Source: Lentisphaerota bacterium (GTDB taxonomy: Bacteria > Verrucomicrobiota > Lentisphaeria > Victivallales > Victivallaceae). From it: DNA of 33,851 bases. Location of the stretch: NCBI GenBank assembly GCA_015061625.1, contig SUWG01000028.1, forward strand, positions 1-33,851. The letters run 5' to 3'. Positions 8,702 through 16,240 of this stretch are shown here, piece by piece; position 1 is the first letter of the stretch, and every line of letters begins with the position of its first letter. A program made the position numbers and the translations under genes. Below the pieces are notes generated by a model. The model was not told where the DNA came from, ran no database searches, and saw only the letters and a program-made list of their open reading frames with translations.

Positions 8702-9772
8702 TCAGATAAACGGCACTTTCACGATCTGCGGCAACCGGGCAAATGAATCGATATCCAGCCCGGAAAATTCGCCTTTTTTGAAGTAATGCCATGCAATGCC
8801 GCCGACCATCGCCGCATTGTCAGTGCAATATTTGGGCGGAGCGATCCGCAAACTCACCTTTTTCGGCAATCTTTCCGCCATCATGCGCCGCAATTCAGCA
8901 TTGCACGCCACTCCTCCGGCGACCACCACGGTTTTCACCGGATAATTTTTCAGCACCGTCAACGTCTTGCGCACCAGCACATCGACCACCGCCCGCTGAA
9001 AACTGGCCGCAGTGTCATGCAACCACTGCTCATCATTTTCTCCCGCTTCTTCCGCTTTGCGCACATGATAAAGCAAGGCGGTCTTGATACCGCTGAAACT
9101 GAAATTATAAAGATTTTCCGGAGATAACGCCCTGCCCGCTCCACCGGTCAGCGGACGGGGAAAATCGAAACGTTCCGGGTCGCCGGTTTCCGCTGTTTTC
9201 TGCATGATCGGCCCGCCGGGATAGCCCAAACCCAGCAGTTTCGCCCCCTTATCCAGCGCTTCACCGGCGGCATCGTCAATGGTGCATCCCAACTGTCTTG
9301 CCGAACCATCCTCATCAATGAGCAAAAGCGACGTGTGTCCGCCGGAAACCACCAACGCCAGCAACGGATAAGTTTCTTTCTGATGCAAAACACTCAAATC
9401 GCTATCCAGAAATGCCCCGTAAATGTGAGCCAGAAAGTGGTTCACCCCGATCAGCGGCAAATCATGCGCCTGGGCAATGCCTTTGGCGAAATTCATCCCC
9501 ACCAGCAAGGCCGGGATCAGACCGGGCCCCTGGGTGACCGCCACGGCACTGATATCATCGAGCGTAACACCGGCTTCACGCAAGGCACTTTGAGTAACCG
9601 GCATGACCGCTTTGAGGTGTTCTCTGGCGGCCAATTCCGGCACGACCCCGCCGTGGACGGCGTGTTTGGCGATCTGGGAGGCCACCACACTGGATAAAAC
9701 TTTTGACCCGGATTCCACTACGGCGGCGGCAGTTTCATCACAACTGCTCTCTATACTTAAAATAAGGCTCAT
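8702..9772 (-). CDS. tsaD: tRNA N6-adenosine threonylcarbamoyltransferase
   Basis: A 356-residue protein of standard length for TsaD/Gcp. It transfers the threonylcarbamoyl group to A37 of tRNAs that read ANN codons, working with TsaB and TsaE in the cytoplasm. The N-terminus LILSIESSCDETAAAVV is the family hallmark. The metal-binding His pair is seen in NHFLAHIYGA (H112, H116), and the C-terminal VVAGGVACNAELR and CTDNAAMVGG blocks are intact. An AGGAGAAAAG site lies just upstream of the ATG. It is a single-gene unit, convergent with the AraC gene and divergent from the LysM gene. tsaB and tsaE are not in this window. Confidence 0.98.
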   Translation of the reverse strand: MSLILSIESSCDETAAAVVESGSKVLSSVVASQIAKHAVHGGVVPELAAREHLKAVMPVTQSALREAGVTLDDISAVAVTQGPGLIPALLVGMNFAKGIAQAHDLPLIGVNHFLAHIYGAFLDSDLSVLHQKETYPLLALVVSGGHTSLLLIDEDGSARQLGCTIDDAAGEALDKGAKLLGLGYPGGPIMQKTAETGDPERFDFPRPLTGGAGRALSPENLYNFSFSGIKTALLYHVRKAEEAGENDEQWLHDTAASFQRAVVDVLVRKTLTVLKNYPVKTVVVAGGVACNAELRRMMAERLPKKVSLRIAPPKYCTDNAAMVGGIAWHYFKKGEFSGLDIDSFARLPQIVKVPFI

Positions 9773-9823
9773 GGCTCTTTTCTCCTGAATGAAAATGCTC
9801 CATACGCATCTGGTATCATATAT

Positions 9824-9853
9824 AATATAACATCAAATGCCGCAGAATACCAA
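9824..9853 (-). promoter_or_regulatory. Promoter of tsaD
   Basis: On the minus strand TTGGTA (9853-9848) is followed by an 18-bp gap and TATATT (9829-9824), or by 17 bp and TTATAT. It lies about 52 bp upstream of the start codon. Confidence 0.4.
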
Positions 9854-9860
9854 TAGCGAC

Positions 9861-9889
9861 TTGAAAAAGTTGTCTTCCGGCAATATATT
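9861..9889 (+). promoter_or_regulatory. Promoter of the LysM-accA-GNAT-CYTH-rarA operon
   Basis: TTGAAA at 9861-9866, exactly 17 bp, TATATT at 9884-9889, 56 bp before the first start codon. It is one of the clearest sigma70-type promoters in the window. Confidence 0.65.
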
Positions 9890-9945
9890 ATAACAGTGTC
9901 AGAATAGTGTAAGAATTTCTTAACCATACTGTAAAGAGAAAAAAT

Positions 9946-10992
9946 ATGCCCGGTTTCGATTTCGATGTCATGCGTGAAAAAAAACGCAACAACTTTGACC
10001 GAAGCAAAGCTTTCCGGTTGATTATTCTTTTCTGTGTGATCGCGGCCATCACCGCACTGGTCATCTACGCTATCATCCCCGGATCTGACGATTCTGACGA
10101 TGCTTCCGCCGACACCCCGGCAGCAGAAAGTGCCGCCGATCCCGCTGATTCTGCTGAAACTCCGGCGACTGCCGACCCCGCTTCAACCCCCGATACTCCT
10201 GCCGCACCGGCAACCGGTGACACTTCCGGCGGATCAACTGCCGCAGATTCCTCCGCCGCTTCCGGCGGATCAACTGCCGCCGGATCATCCGGTCAGAGCA
10301 GTGCCGCACCAGCCGGTCAGAGCCGGGGCGAAAGCAGTGCCAAATACAACCCTTCAAATGATGAATTAGCCGACCATACCCGGCGTTTGCGGCGGCAACT
10401 GGCCGATGGCAGTTGGAAAAGTGCTTCATTCGCCGTGCGTCACACCGTCATAAATGGTGACCGGGTGGCTCTGCTCGCCCGGCAATACCGCACTACGCCC
10501 CAATTCATCCGCAAATATAATTCCCTCAACGACAACGATTTTATCGTCACCGGGCAGGAACTCTTTTTCATCAATGCCCCCGGCGGTTGGCAGGTCACCG
10601 TTTCCAAAAAACAGCAGACTTTGCAGATCGACCGGATGATCGACGGTCAACCGGTGCCGTTTGCCATATTCCGCTGTCAGACCTCCACCCGGCTGCCATT
10701 GCGCAGTGATCTGGTCATCTGCCAGCGCAGAGTCAAATCCGACTACCGGGATAATCAGGGGCGGGTATTTACCCACGGCAATGCCGGAAATCCTTACGGC
10801 GACTACCGTCTCATCCTTGCCGCCGCCAACGCTCCGCAATCGCCCATTTTACATTTGTCTATTCACGATGCCGGTGACAAAGATGCACTGGCCGCAGTTC
10901 TGCGTGATGGTTCAATGATCCTTTCCGCAGACGATATCGAATTATTATACTTGCTGATCCCCGCCGGTACTCCGGTAAAGATCATCGAGTAA
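9946..10992 (+). CDS. LysM protein with degenerate L,D-transpeptidase-like domain
   Basis: A 348-residue cell-envelope protein. Residues 23-44 are a membrane anchor, 47-130 are a low-complexity Ala/Ser/Pro/Asp linker, and 164-210 are a LysM peptidoglycan-binding domain (HTVINGDRVALLARQYRTTPQFIRKYNSL). Residues 214-348 resemble a YkuD/L,D-transpeptidase domain: HLSIHD at 303-308, and an ending (DDIELLYLLIPAGTPVKI) that matches the usual C-terminus of that fold. Where active enzymes have SHGCIRL with the catalytic Cys, this protein has DGSMILS, so the nucleophile appears missing. It may be a peptidoglycan-binding pseudoenzyme. It is first in an operon, 22 bp before accA. Confidence 0.75.
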   Translation: MPGFDFDVMREKKRNNFDRSKAFRLIILFCVIAAITALVIYAIIPGSDDSDDASADTPAAESAADPADSAETPATADPASTPDTPAAPATGDTSGGSTAADSSAASGGSTAAGSSGQSSAAPAGQSRGESSAKYNPSNDELADHTRRLRRQLADGSWKSASFAVRHTVINGDRVALLARQYRTTPQFIRKYNSLNDNDFIVTGQELFFINAPGGWQVTVSKKQQTLQIDRMIDGQPVPFAIFRCQTSTRLPLRSDLVICQRRVKSDYRDNQGRVFTHGNAGNPYGDYRLILAAANAPQSPILHLSIHDAGDKDALAAVLRDGSMILSADDIELLYLLIPAGTPVKIIE

Positions 10993-11014
10993 ACCCCCAA
11001 CCAAAGGTTTTCAA

Positions 11015-11995
11015 ATGTTTGAAACGACACTTGACTTCGAAGCTCCGATGACGGAACTCCGGAAGAAAATCGAGGAATTACAGAAGTTTTCTGCGACCAG
11101 CGGCATTGATGTTTCCACCGAAATCAATGCACTCAAAAACAAACTGGAGCAGACCGCCGCCGAAATTTATGCCAATCTGACCCCGTGGCAGAAAGTTCAA
11201 CTCTCCCGCCACCCGGCACGGCCCTACACGCTGGATTACGTTTCCCGGCTCTGTCCGGATTTTATGGAACTTTCCGGTGACCGCCGCTTCAGCGATGATA
11301 AAGCCATCGTCGGCGGTCCCGCCACTTTCCGCGGCCGCAAAGTCATGATCATCGGCACCCAGAAGGGCCGGGATATGAAAGAAAATGTCTACCGCAACTT
11401 CGGCTGGCCCCAGCCGGAAGGATACCGCAAAGCGTTGCGCCTGATGCGTTTGGCCAATCAGGCCCAAATCCCCATCATCACATTCATCGACACTCCGGGA
11501 GCATATCCGGGCGTCGGCAGTGAGGAGCGTCACATCGCCGAAGCGATCGCAGTGAATCTGCGGGAAATGTTCAACCTGACCGTGCCGGTGATCTGCGTGA
11601 TCGTCGGTGAAGGCGGTTCCGGCGGTGCCATCGGTCTGGGCGTGGGCAACCGGATCCTCATCATGGAAAACGCCTATTATTCGGTCATCACCCCGGAAGG
11701 ATGCGCCGCGATTCTGTGGAAAGACCGCAAATATGCTCCGCAAGCCGCCGATGCATTGCAGTTGACCGCCGCCAAACTTAAAGAATTGGGCATCGCCGAT
11801 GCCATCATCCCCGAACCGGCCGGCGGAGCGCACCGCAATCACGACGAAGCGGCCAAACTGCTCGGCGAAGCGTTGGAAAAACAACTTGATGACCTTTGCC
11901 GGCAAAGCGGCGAAGAACTCAAGTCCGGCCGCTATGACAAATTCCGCGCTTTCGGATGTTTTGAAGAAACTGCTGTTGCCGGAGTTGAATCGTGA
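11015..11995 (+). CDS. accA: Acetyl-CoA carboxylase carboxyltransferase subunit alpha
   Basis: A 326-residue protein of normal AccA length. With AccD it moves the carboxyl group from biotin carrier protein to acetyl-CoA, giving malonyl-CoA for fatty acid synthesis. Diagnostic blocks are visible: PWQKVQLSRHPARPYTLDY, GDRRFSDDKAIVGG, GTQKGRD, FIDTPGAYPGVGSEERHIAEAIA and GEGGSGGAIGLGVGNR. An AAAGG site lies 7 bases before the ATG. Its stop overlaps the GTG start of the next gene by four bases, so translation is probably coupled. accD is not in the window. Confidence 0.98.
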   Translation: MFETTLDFEAPMTELRKKIEELQKFSATSGIDVSTEINALKNKLEQTAAEIYANLTPWQKVQLSRHPARPYTLDYVSRLCPDFMELSGDRRFSDDKAIVGGPATFRGRKVMIIGTQKGRDMKENVYRNFGWPQPEGYRKALRLMRLANQAQIPIITFIDTPGAYPGVGSEERHIAEAIAVNLREMFNLTVPVICVIVGEGGSGGAIGLGVGNRILIMENAYYSVITPEGCAAILWKDRKYAPQAADALQLTAAKLKELGIADAIIPEPAGGAHRNHDEAAKLLGEALEKQLDDLCRQSGEELKSGRYDKFRAFGCFEETAVAGVES

Positions 11996-12468
11996 AAGAA
12001 TTGCTGACGATCCGCAAAGCCGCGGTGCAGGATGTGGAAAGTATCCATCATCTTCTGGAGTTGTATGCTCCGGCAGGTATCGTGTTATCCCGTTCCAAAG
12101 AGGATATCAACTTTTTCATATCCAATTTTACCGTAGCCATTTACGAAAACAAAGTATGCGGCTGTGCGGCGGTGCGTGATTTCGGCAACGATCTTCTGGA
12201 AGTCCGTTCCCTGGTGGTCGCCCCCGGTTTGCAGGGCAAAGGCATCGGCAAAGCGATGCTCAATGCGATGATTTCCACTCTCAAAGCCCAACGCTCCTGC
12301 TGGCGGCTTTTCACCTTGACGTTACGACCGGAATTTTTCCGTTCTCTGGGATTCCGGGAAGTGCCGAAGTCGCTCTTTCCGGAAAAAATCTGGAGCGACT
12401 GCTCCAAATGTGCCAAACGCAGTTGTTGCGACGAAACCGCTCTGCTGCTCGAATCTGACGGCAAGTGA
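11992..12468 (+). CDS. GNAT N-acetyltransferase, N-acetylglutamate synthase-like (ArgA type)
   Basis: A 158-residue single GNAT domain. The acetyl-CoA loop is VVAPGLQGKGIGKAML. Features of the short ArgA-type family are GCAAVRDF, LEVRSLVV, LFTLTLRPEFFRSLGFREV, and the Cys-rich tail around WSDCSKCAKRSCCDETA. These proteins acetylate glutamate for arginine synthesis, but the catalytic N-acetylglutamate role here is by similarity only. The start is GTG, with GGAG 7 bases upstream, overlapping the accA stop (GTGA). No other arginine genes are nearby. Confidence 0.85.
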   Translation: MKELLTIRKAAVQDVESIHHLLELYAPAGIVLSRSKEDINFFISNFTVAIYENKVCGCAAVRDFGNDLLEVRSLVVAPGLQGKGIGKAMLNAMISTLKAQRSCWRLFTLTLRPEFFRSLGFREVPKSLFPEKIWSDCSKCAKRSCCDETALLLESDGK

Positions 12469-12470
12469 TC

Positions 12471-12953
12471 ATGGCTCTGGAAATCGAAAGAAAATTTCTG
12501 CTCAAAAACGATTCATGGCGTCAAGAGGTCATTTCATCCGCCAAAATCATTCAGGGTTATCTGACGGCTTCCGGCACGACTTTACGCATACGTCTGCGTG
12601 ACCATGAGGCATTTTTCACCATCAAAGGCAAGGCTTCCGGCATTACCCGCTGTGAATTTGAATACCCCATTCCCACCGCCGATGCCGTCGAAATGCTCAA
12701 TACCCTCGCCCTCGATCCTCCGGTGGAAAAAATCCGCTATATCGTACCGGCCGGAGATGATCTGGTCTGGGAAATCGATGAATATGCCGGTGCCAATGCG
12801 CCGCTTTTCACTGCGGAAATCGAATTGCCCGATGAAAATACCCCTTTCACTGCTCCCGACTGGCTGGGCGATGAGATTTCCGGCGACAGCCGCTATACCA
12901 ACCGGGCATTGAGCCGCAAACCTTATTCGCTCTGGAGCGTGGAAAGCAAATGA
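12471..12953 (+). CDS. CYTH-domain protein (triphosphate tunnel metalloenzyme)
   Basis: A 160-residue protein with the family signature EIERKFLL at its N-terminus. Further charged strands of the tunnel are LRIRLRD, FFTIKGKASGITRCEFEYPI, WEIDEYAG and FTAEIELPDE. Bacterial members are usually inorganic triphosphatases; adenylate cyclase or nucleotide triphosphatase activity is possible in the wider family. The ATG at 12471 is preferred because EIERKF is expected very close to the start; a GTG at 12465 would overlap the previous stop. Its own stop overlaps the rarA ATG (ATGA). Confidence 0.92.
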   Translation: MALEIERKFLLKNDSWRQEVISSAKIIQGYLTASGTTLRIRLRDHEAFFTIKGKASGITRCEFEYPIPTADAVEMLNTLALDPPVEKIRYIVPAGDDLVWEIDEYAGANAPLFTAEIELPDENTPFTAPDWLGDEISGDSRYTNRALSRKPYSLWSVESK

Positions 12954-14251
12954 ATCAGCAATCATCTCTTTTCGGAGAAGTTCTTTCCCGCCCGCTTGCC
13001 GACCGGATGCGCCCGACCCAAATCAGCGGTATCGTCGGTCAGGAAGAGTTGCTCGGCGACGGCGCACCTTTGCGGCGGATGATCGATTCCGGGAAATTAT
13101 CCAGTTTCATTCTCTGGGGGCCGCCGGGATGCGGCAAAACCACTCTGGCCCGAATACTTGCCAATGCGACCAGTATGCGTTTCGTGGCGTTATCGGCAGT
13201 TTTTTCCGGTGTGGCAGATTTGCGTAAGGCCTTTGAAGAAGCGGAAAAATACCGGGCCTACGGTGAAGGGACATTGCTTTTCATCGACGAGATCCACCGT
13301 TTCAACCGCGCCCAACAGGATGGTTTCCTGCCCTATGTGGAAAACGGCACGGTCACGCTGGTCGGTGCCACAACCGAAAACCCGTCATTTGAGTTGAACA
13401 GCGCGTTGTTGAGCCGCTGTAAAGTCTTTGTTCTCAAGCCGCTTTCCTCCGATGCACTGGAAAAACTCATCACCAAAGCCGAAGAACTCCAGCACCGGAC
13501 ACTGCCGGTCGATGCCGATGCCCGGAAACTGCTGATCGAATTGGCCGACGGCGACGGCAGATACTTCATCAATCTGCTGGAAACCGTCTATGACCTGACC
13601 GGCATGAATGAGATACTTGACTGCGAAACTCTGCTCAAAGTCGTCCAGAAACGGGCGCCGATCTATGACAAAGACCGTGAAGGTCACTACAATCTTATCA
13701 GCGCATTGCATAAATCTCTGCGCGGTTCAGATACCGATGCGGCTCTCTACTGGGCGGCGAGGATGATCGAGGGCGGCGAAGATCCCAAATATCTTTTGCG
13801 CCGGTTGACCAGATTCGCTTCGGAAGATGTCGGTCTTGCCGATCCGCAGGCTCTGCCGCTGGCTCTGGCGGCATGGGAAAGTTACGAGAGGCTCGGCTCT
13901 CCGGAAGGCGAACTGGCCATTGCCGAATTGATCGTCTATCTGGGAACTGCCCCCAAATCCAACTCGCTGGAAACGGCGTGGATCGCCGCCAAAAAATGCG
14001 CCAAAGAGTATTCGTCACTTACTCCGCCTGCCCACATCCTCAATGCGCCGACAAGCATGATGAAAGAACTCGGCTACGGCAAAGGTTACATCTACGACCA
14101 CGACACACCGGAAGGCTTTTCCGGTCAGGACTACTTCCCCGAAGCAATGGGAAGAAAGAACTTCTACCGCCCGGTGGAAAGAGGTTTTGAAAGAGAGATC
14201 CGCCGCCGTCTGGAATACTGGAACAATCTGCGGATCAAAAAGAACCGGTAA
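12950..14251 (+). CDS. rarA: Replication-associated recombination protein A (MgsA/RarA AAA+ ATPase)
   Basis: A 433-residue AAA+ protein of normal length. Walker A is GPPGCGKT at residues 57-64, Walker B is LLFIDEIHRFN, the sensor block is GATTENPSFELNSALLSRC, and the C-terminal tetramer domain includes KSLRGSDTDAALYW and YDHDTPEGFSGQDYFPE. It acts at stalled replication forks in the cytoplasm. The first four bases overlap the CYTH stop, making it the last gene of this coupled operon. No convincing terminator is seen in the 130 bp that follow. Confidence 0.97.
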   Translation: MNQQSSLFGEVLSRPLADRMRPTQISGIVGQEELLGDGAPLRRMIDSGKLSSFILWGPPGCGKTTLARILANATSMRFVALSAVFSGVADLRKAFEEAEKYRAYGEGTLLFIDEIHRFNRAQQDGFLPYVENGTVTLVGATTENPSFELNSALLSRCKVFVLKPLSSDALEKLITKAEELQHRTLPVDADARKLLIELADGDGRYFINLLETVYDLTGMNEILDCETLLKVVQKRAPIYDKDREGHYNLISALHKSLRGSDTDAALYWAARMIEGGEDPKYLLRRLTRFASEDVGLADPQALPLALAAWESYERLGSPEGELAIAELIVYLGTAPKSNSLETAWIAAKKCAKEYSSLTPPAHILNAPTSMMKELGYGKGYIYDHDTPEGFSGQDYFPEAMGRKNFYRPVERGFEREIRRRLEYWNNLRIKKNR

Positions 14252-14316
14252 ATCAGAAAGCATCCGTGCATATCCATTTACGGATATTTATCCGTCAAAA
14301 TATTTATGAAATAAAT

Positions 14317-14344
14317 TTGACTTATCTGTTTTTTGTGATATTTT
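14317..14344 (+). promoter_or_regulatory. Promoter of the leucine-rich-repeat gene
   Basis: TTGACT at 14317-14322, a 16-bp AT-rich gap, then TATTTT at 14339-14344, 38 bp upstream of the start codon. The gap between rarA and this gene is clearly more AT-rich than its flanks. Confidence 0.45.
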
Positions 14345-14382
14345 AATTAAAGATTATCATTTTTTCAGATACAGGTGGATTT

Positions 14383-15585
14383 ATGGAGATTGTGATTATT
14401 CTGTTTTTGCTCACAGCGTTGAGATTATTTTTATTTTACAAAGCATTTCTAACTCCATTCAAGTTAAAAAAATTAATCTGGCCGATCATCGCTGTTATCG
14501 GCGCAACAATAATTAATTTTTGTGCAGGAGAAGGCATAATTCCTCCATTTACTTTTATCATTGGGCTTTCTCTGATATTGGTGCCTATTGAATTGACTAT
14601 CGTATCAAAACCATCCAATTTTATAAACGCATTGCTCACTTTTATTATTTTGTCGCCGATAGCCTTGATATCGTTACCTTTCTGTAACCATTTCTATGTG
14701 CAGATAAAAGCATCCATTAATAATATTTGCATTGTATTCAACGTTTATGAAACAGACGGCACCACATTAGTCAGAGTTTCTCCATTCATTAAAGAAGCAA
14801 AAGTTCCGGAAGGAATCACCTCCATAGGAAACCATGCATTTTCTTATAATATTCCTGTCGGCGGATTTTTTACTGGACAACCGCTTCACGTAGGCTTCAC
14901 AGGATCGAAAAGATTGGAATCCGTTTATCTTCCAGACGGAGTTACAACCATTGGGGATTACGCTTTTTACGAATGCGAGAATTTGACCGATATCACCATT
15001 CCGGAGAGTGTCACAACCATCGGTAAAGGTGCTTTTGCCGGATGCAGCAATTTAACAAGTATCACAATTCCTGACGGTGTCACATCCATCGAAGAAAGAG
15101 CTTTTTCCGGATGCAACAATTTAACAAGTATCACAATTCCTGACGGTGTCACAACCATTGGGGATTATGCTTTTTACGAATGCGAGAATTTAACAAGTAT
15201 CACAATTCCTGACAGTGTCACATCCATCGGAGAAAGGGCTTTTTACGGATGCAAAAGTTTGACTGATGTTACAATTTTCGGGAATAATATTACTATCGGA
15301 TATGTGACATTTTACGGATGCGAAAGATTGCAAAATTTACAAATTTACGGCAGTGGAATAACGATTGCCAAAGGGGCATTTTACGGTACCGATTTGACCG
15401 AAGTGACGATACCGGCAGATTGCACCATCGAATACAATTGTTTTCCGCGGGGGTGCCGGATAATCCGCCGCCCGGCAGATACACCCCAACCGGAGAACCA
15501 ACCGGAGAACCAACCGGAGAACCAACCGGAGAACCAACCGGAGAACCAACCGGAGAACCAACCGGAGAACGGTAACGAACAGTAA
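14383..15585 (+). CDS. Membrane-anchored BspA-like leucine-rich-repeat protein
   Basis: A 400-residue protein. The first about 110 residues hold about four hydrophobic helices. Residues about 130-365 are BspA/LRR_5 repeats of 23 residues, each like SITIPDGVTSIGERAFYGCKNLT; several are near-identical at the DNA level with a 69-bp period, so recent duplication is likely. The tail is seven perfect 12-bp units (15487-15570) encoding PENQ-type repeats, then NGNEQ. BspA-like repeats typically mediate binding to host or other cells. An AGGTGG site precedes the ATG. The N-terminal half is much more AT-rich than the neighbouring housekeeping genes, hinting at acquisition. The last codons lie inside an inverted repeat. 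Confidence 0.88.
   Translation: MEIVIILFLLTALRLFLFYKAFLTPFKLKKLIWPIIAVIGATIINFCAGEGIIPPFTFIIGLSLILVPIELTIVSKPSNFINALLTFIILSPIALISLPFCNHFYVQIKASINNICIVFNVYETDGTTLVRVSPFIKEAKVPEGITSIGNHAFSYNIPVGGFFTGQPLHVGFTGSKRLESVYLPDGVTTIGDYAFYECENLTDITIPESVTTIGKGAFAGCSNLTSITIPDGVTSIEERAFSGCNNLTSITIPDGVTTIGDYAFYECENLTSITIPDSVTSIGERAFYGCKSLTDVTIFGNNITIGYVTFYGCERLQNLQIYGSGITIAKGAFYGTDLTEVTIPADCTIEYNCFPRGCRIIRRPADTPQPENQPENQPENQPENQPENQPENQPENGNEQ
15487..15570 (+). repeat. 12-bp in-frame tandem repeat, seven perfect copies
   Basis: The unit CAACCGGAGAAC is repeated seven times without a mismatch and encodes the (Q)PEN tail of the leucine-rich-repeat protein. Perfect identity suggests slippage-driven length change. 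Confidence 0.97.
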
Positions 15586-15793
15586 AAAACGGTAATGAAC
15601 GGATAACCGCTATCCGCCGTGGCACGGGGCAACCGCCCGCAAGAGCCGAACCACACTGCGGCTCGCTTGCGCTCGATATGCGCCCGGTACGGAGGGGTAC
15701 GGAGGGGTACGGATGAGTACGGAGCAACGCCAGCCGGGATAATGCCCCTGCCGGCTATCCGTTAATTACCGTTAGTTACCGTTAGTTACCGTT
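15568..15793. repeat. 42-bp imperfect inverted repeat built of 10-bp units
   Basis: Arms 15568-15609 and 15752-15793 are reverse complements at 36 of 42 positions without gaps. Each arm is four 10-bp units of the type AACGGTAACT. The left arm covers the last codons and stop (15583-15585) of the leucine-rich-repeat gene. The 142-bp interior has a separate 10-bp tandem (15686-15725). Confidence 0.9.
15686..15725 (+). repeat. 10-bp tandem repeat, four copies
   Basis: Units of the type GGTACGGAGG, with small changes in the last copies, run from 15686 to 15725. Confidence 0.85.
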
Positions 15794-16076
15794 GAGCCGA
15801 AACAAACAAAACCCCCGGCAGACTGCTGTCCAACGGGGGGTACGGGGGGCAACGCCCCCTGTCAAGGGCGCCCGCTCGGCGGGTTGCGAGGTGTCTCGCC
15901 GCTCCGATGTCGCGGCTCAATCAGAAAGTTTGTAAATCATTACCACTTTCGGGGGTACGGGGGGCAACGCCCCCTGTCAAGGGCGGTGCCAACCGCCCGC
16001 AAGAGCCGAAACAAACAAACCCCCGGCAGACTGCTGTCCAACGGGGGGTACGGGGGCGAAGCCCCTGTTAAGGGCG
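15794..16076 (+). repeat. Dispersed G-rich element, two copies (15794-15870 and 16003-16076)
   Basis: Both copies read GAGCCGAAACAAAC, then CCCCCGGCAGACTGCTGTCC, then a run of G around GGGGTACGGGGG and a short GC hairpin. They differ by a few bases and a 3-4 bp gap. The 95-bp family copy lies exactly between them. Confidence 0.85.
15866..15960. repeat. Copy of the 95-bp repeat family (115-bp period version)
   Basis: Matches the reverse complement of the 1-95 unit. The flanking G-rich block recurs with an offset of 115 bp (15836-15870 against 15951-15985). The longer unit carries about 20 extra bases that hold a GC hairpin (GGGGGGCAACGCCCCC); the left-edge units lack it. Confidence 0.9.
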
Positions 16077-16112
16077 GTGCCAACCGCCCGTGAGCCATTC
16101 CACACTGCGGCC

Positions 16113-16240
16113 ATTTTGCGAAGCAGTGCGAGGCAAGGTCGATGTCAAACGGAGGCAACGGCGAGGGAGTGTACAACCGTACTCGACCGAGCCGGTGTCC
16201 GACAGTTTGACAAGAGATTGCCCGCAATGCAAAGCAAAAT
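16113..16240. repeat. Long imperfect palindrome at the end of the creatininase-family gene
   Basis: Arms 16113-16150 and 16205-16240 are imperfect reverse complements. Both outer ends (ATTTTGC and GCAAAAT) and both inner ends (TGTCAAAC and GTTTGACA) match exactly. The right arm reaches the stop codon (16240-16242) of the minus-strand gene. It may work as a transcript-end hairpin or be a small mobile repeat. Confidence 0.65.

Larger units (their letters stand above)
15586..16239. other. Gene-free mosaic repeat region between convergent genes
   Basis: No credible gene is seen in these about 650 bp. They are assembled from the right arm of the inverted repeat, a 10-bp tandem (15686-15725), a roughly 75-bp G-rich element twice (15794-15870 and 16003-16076), a copy of the 95-bp repeat family (15866-15960), short copies of GGTGCCAACCGCCCG (15985-15999 and 16076-16090), and a long palindrome at the right end. 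Frames that stay open here just read repeat sequence. Confidence 0.85.

Noticed and set aside
11078..11905. 275-codon minus-strand frame opposite accA
   Set aside because: accA is unmistakable; the reverse frame is a codon-bias shadow.
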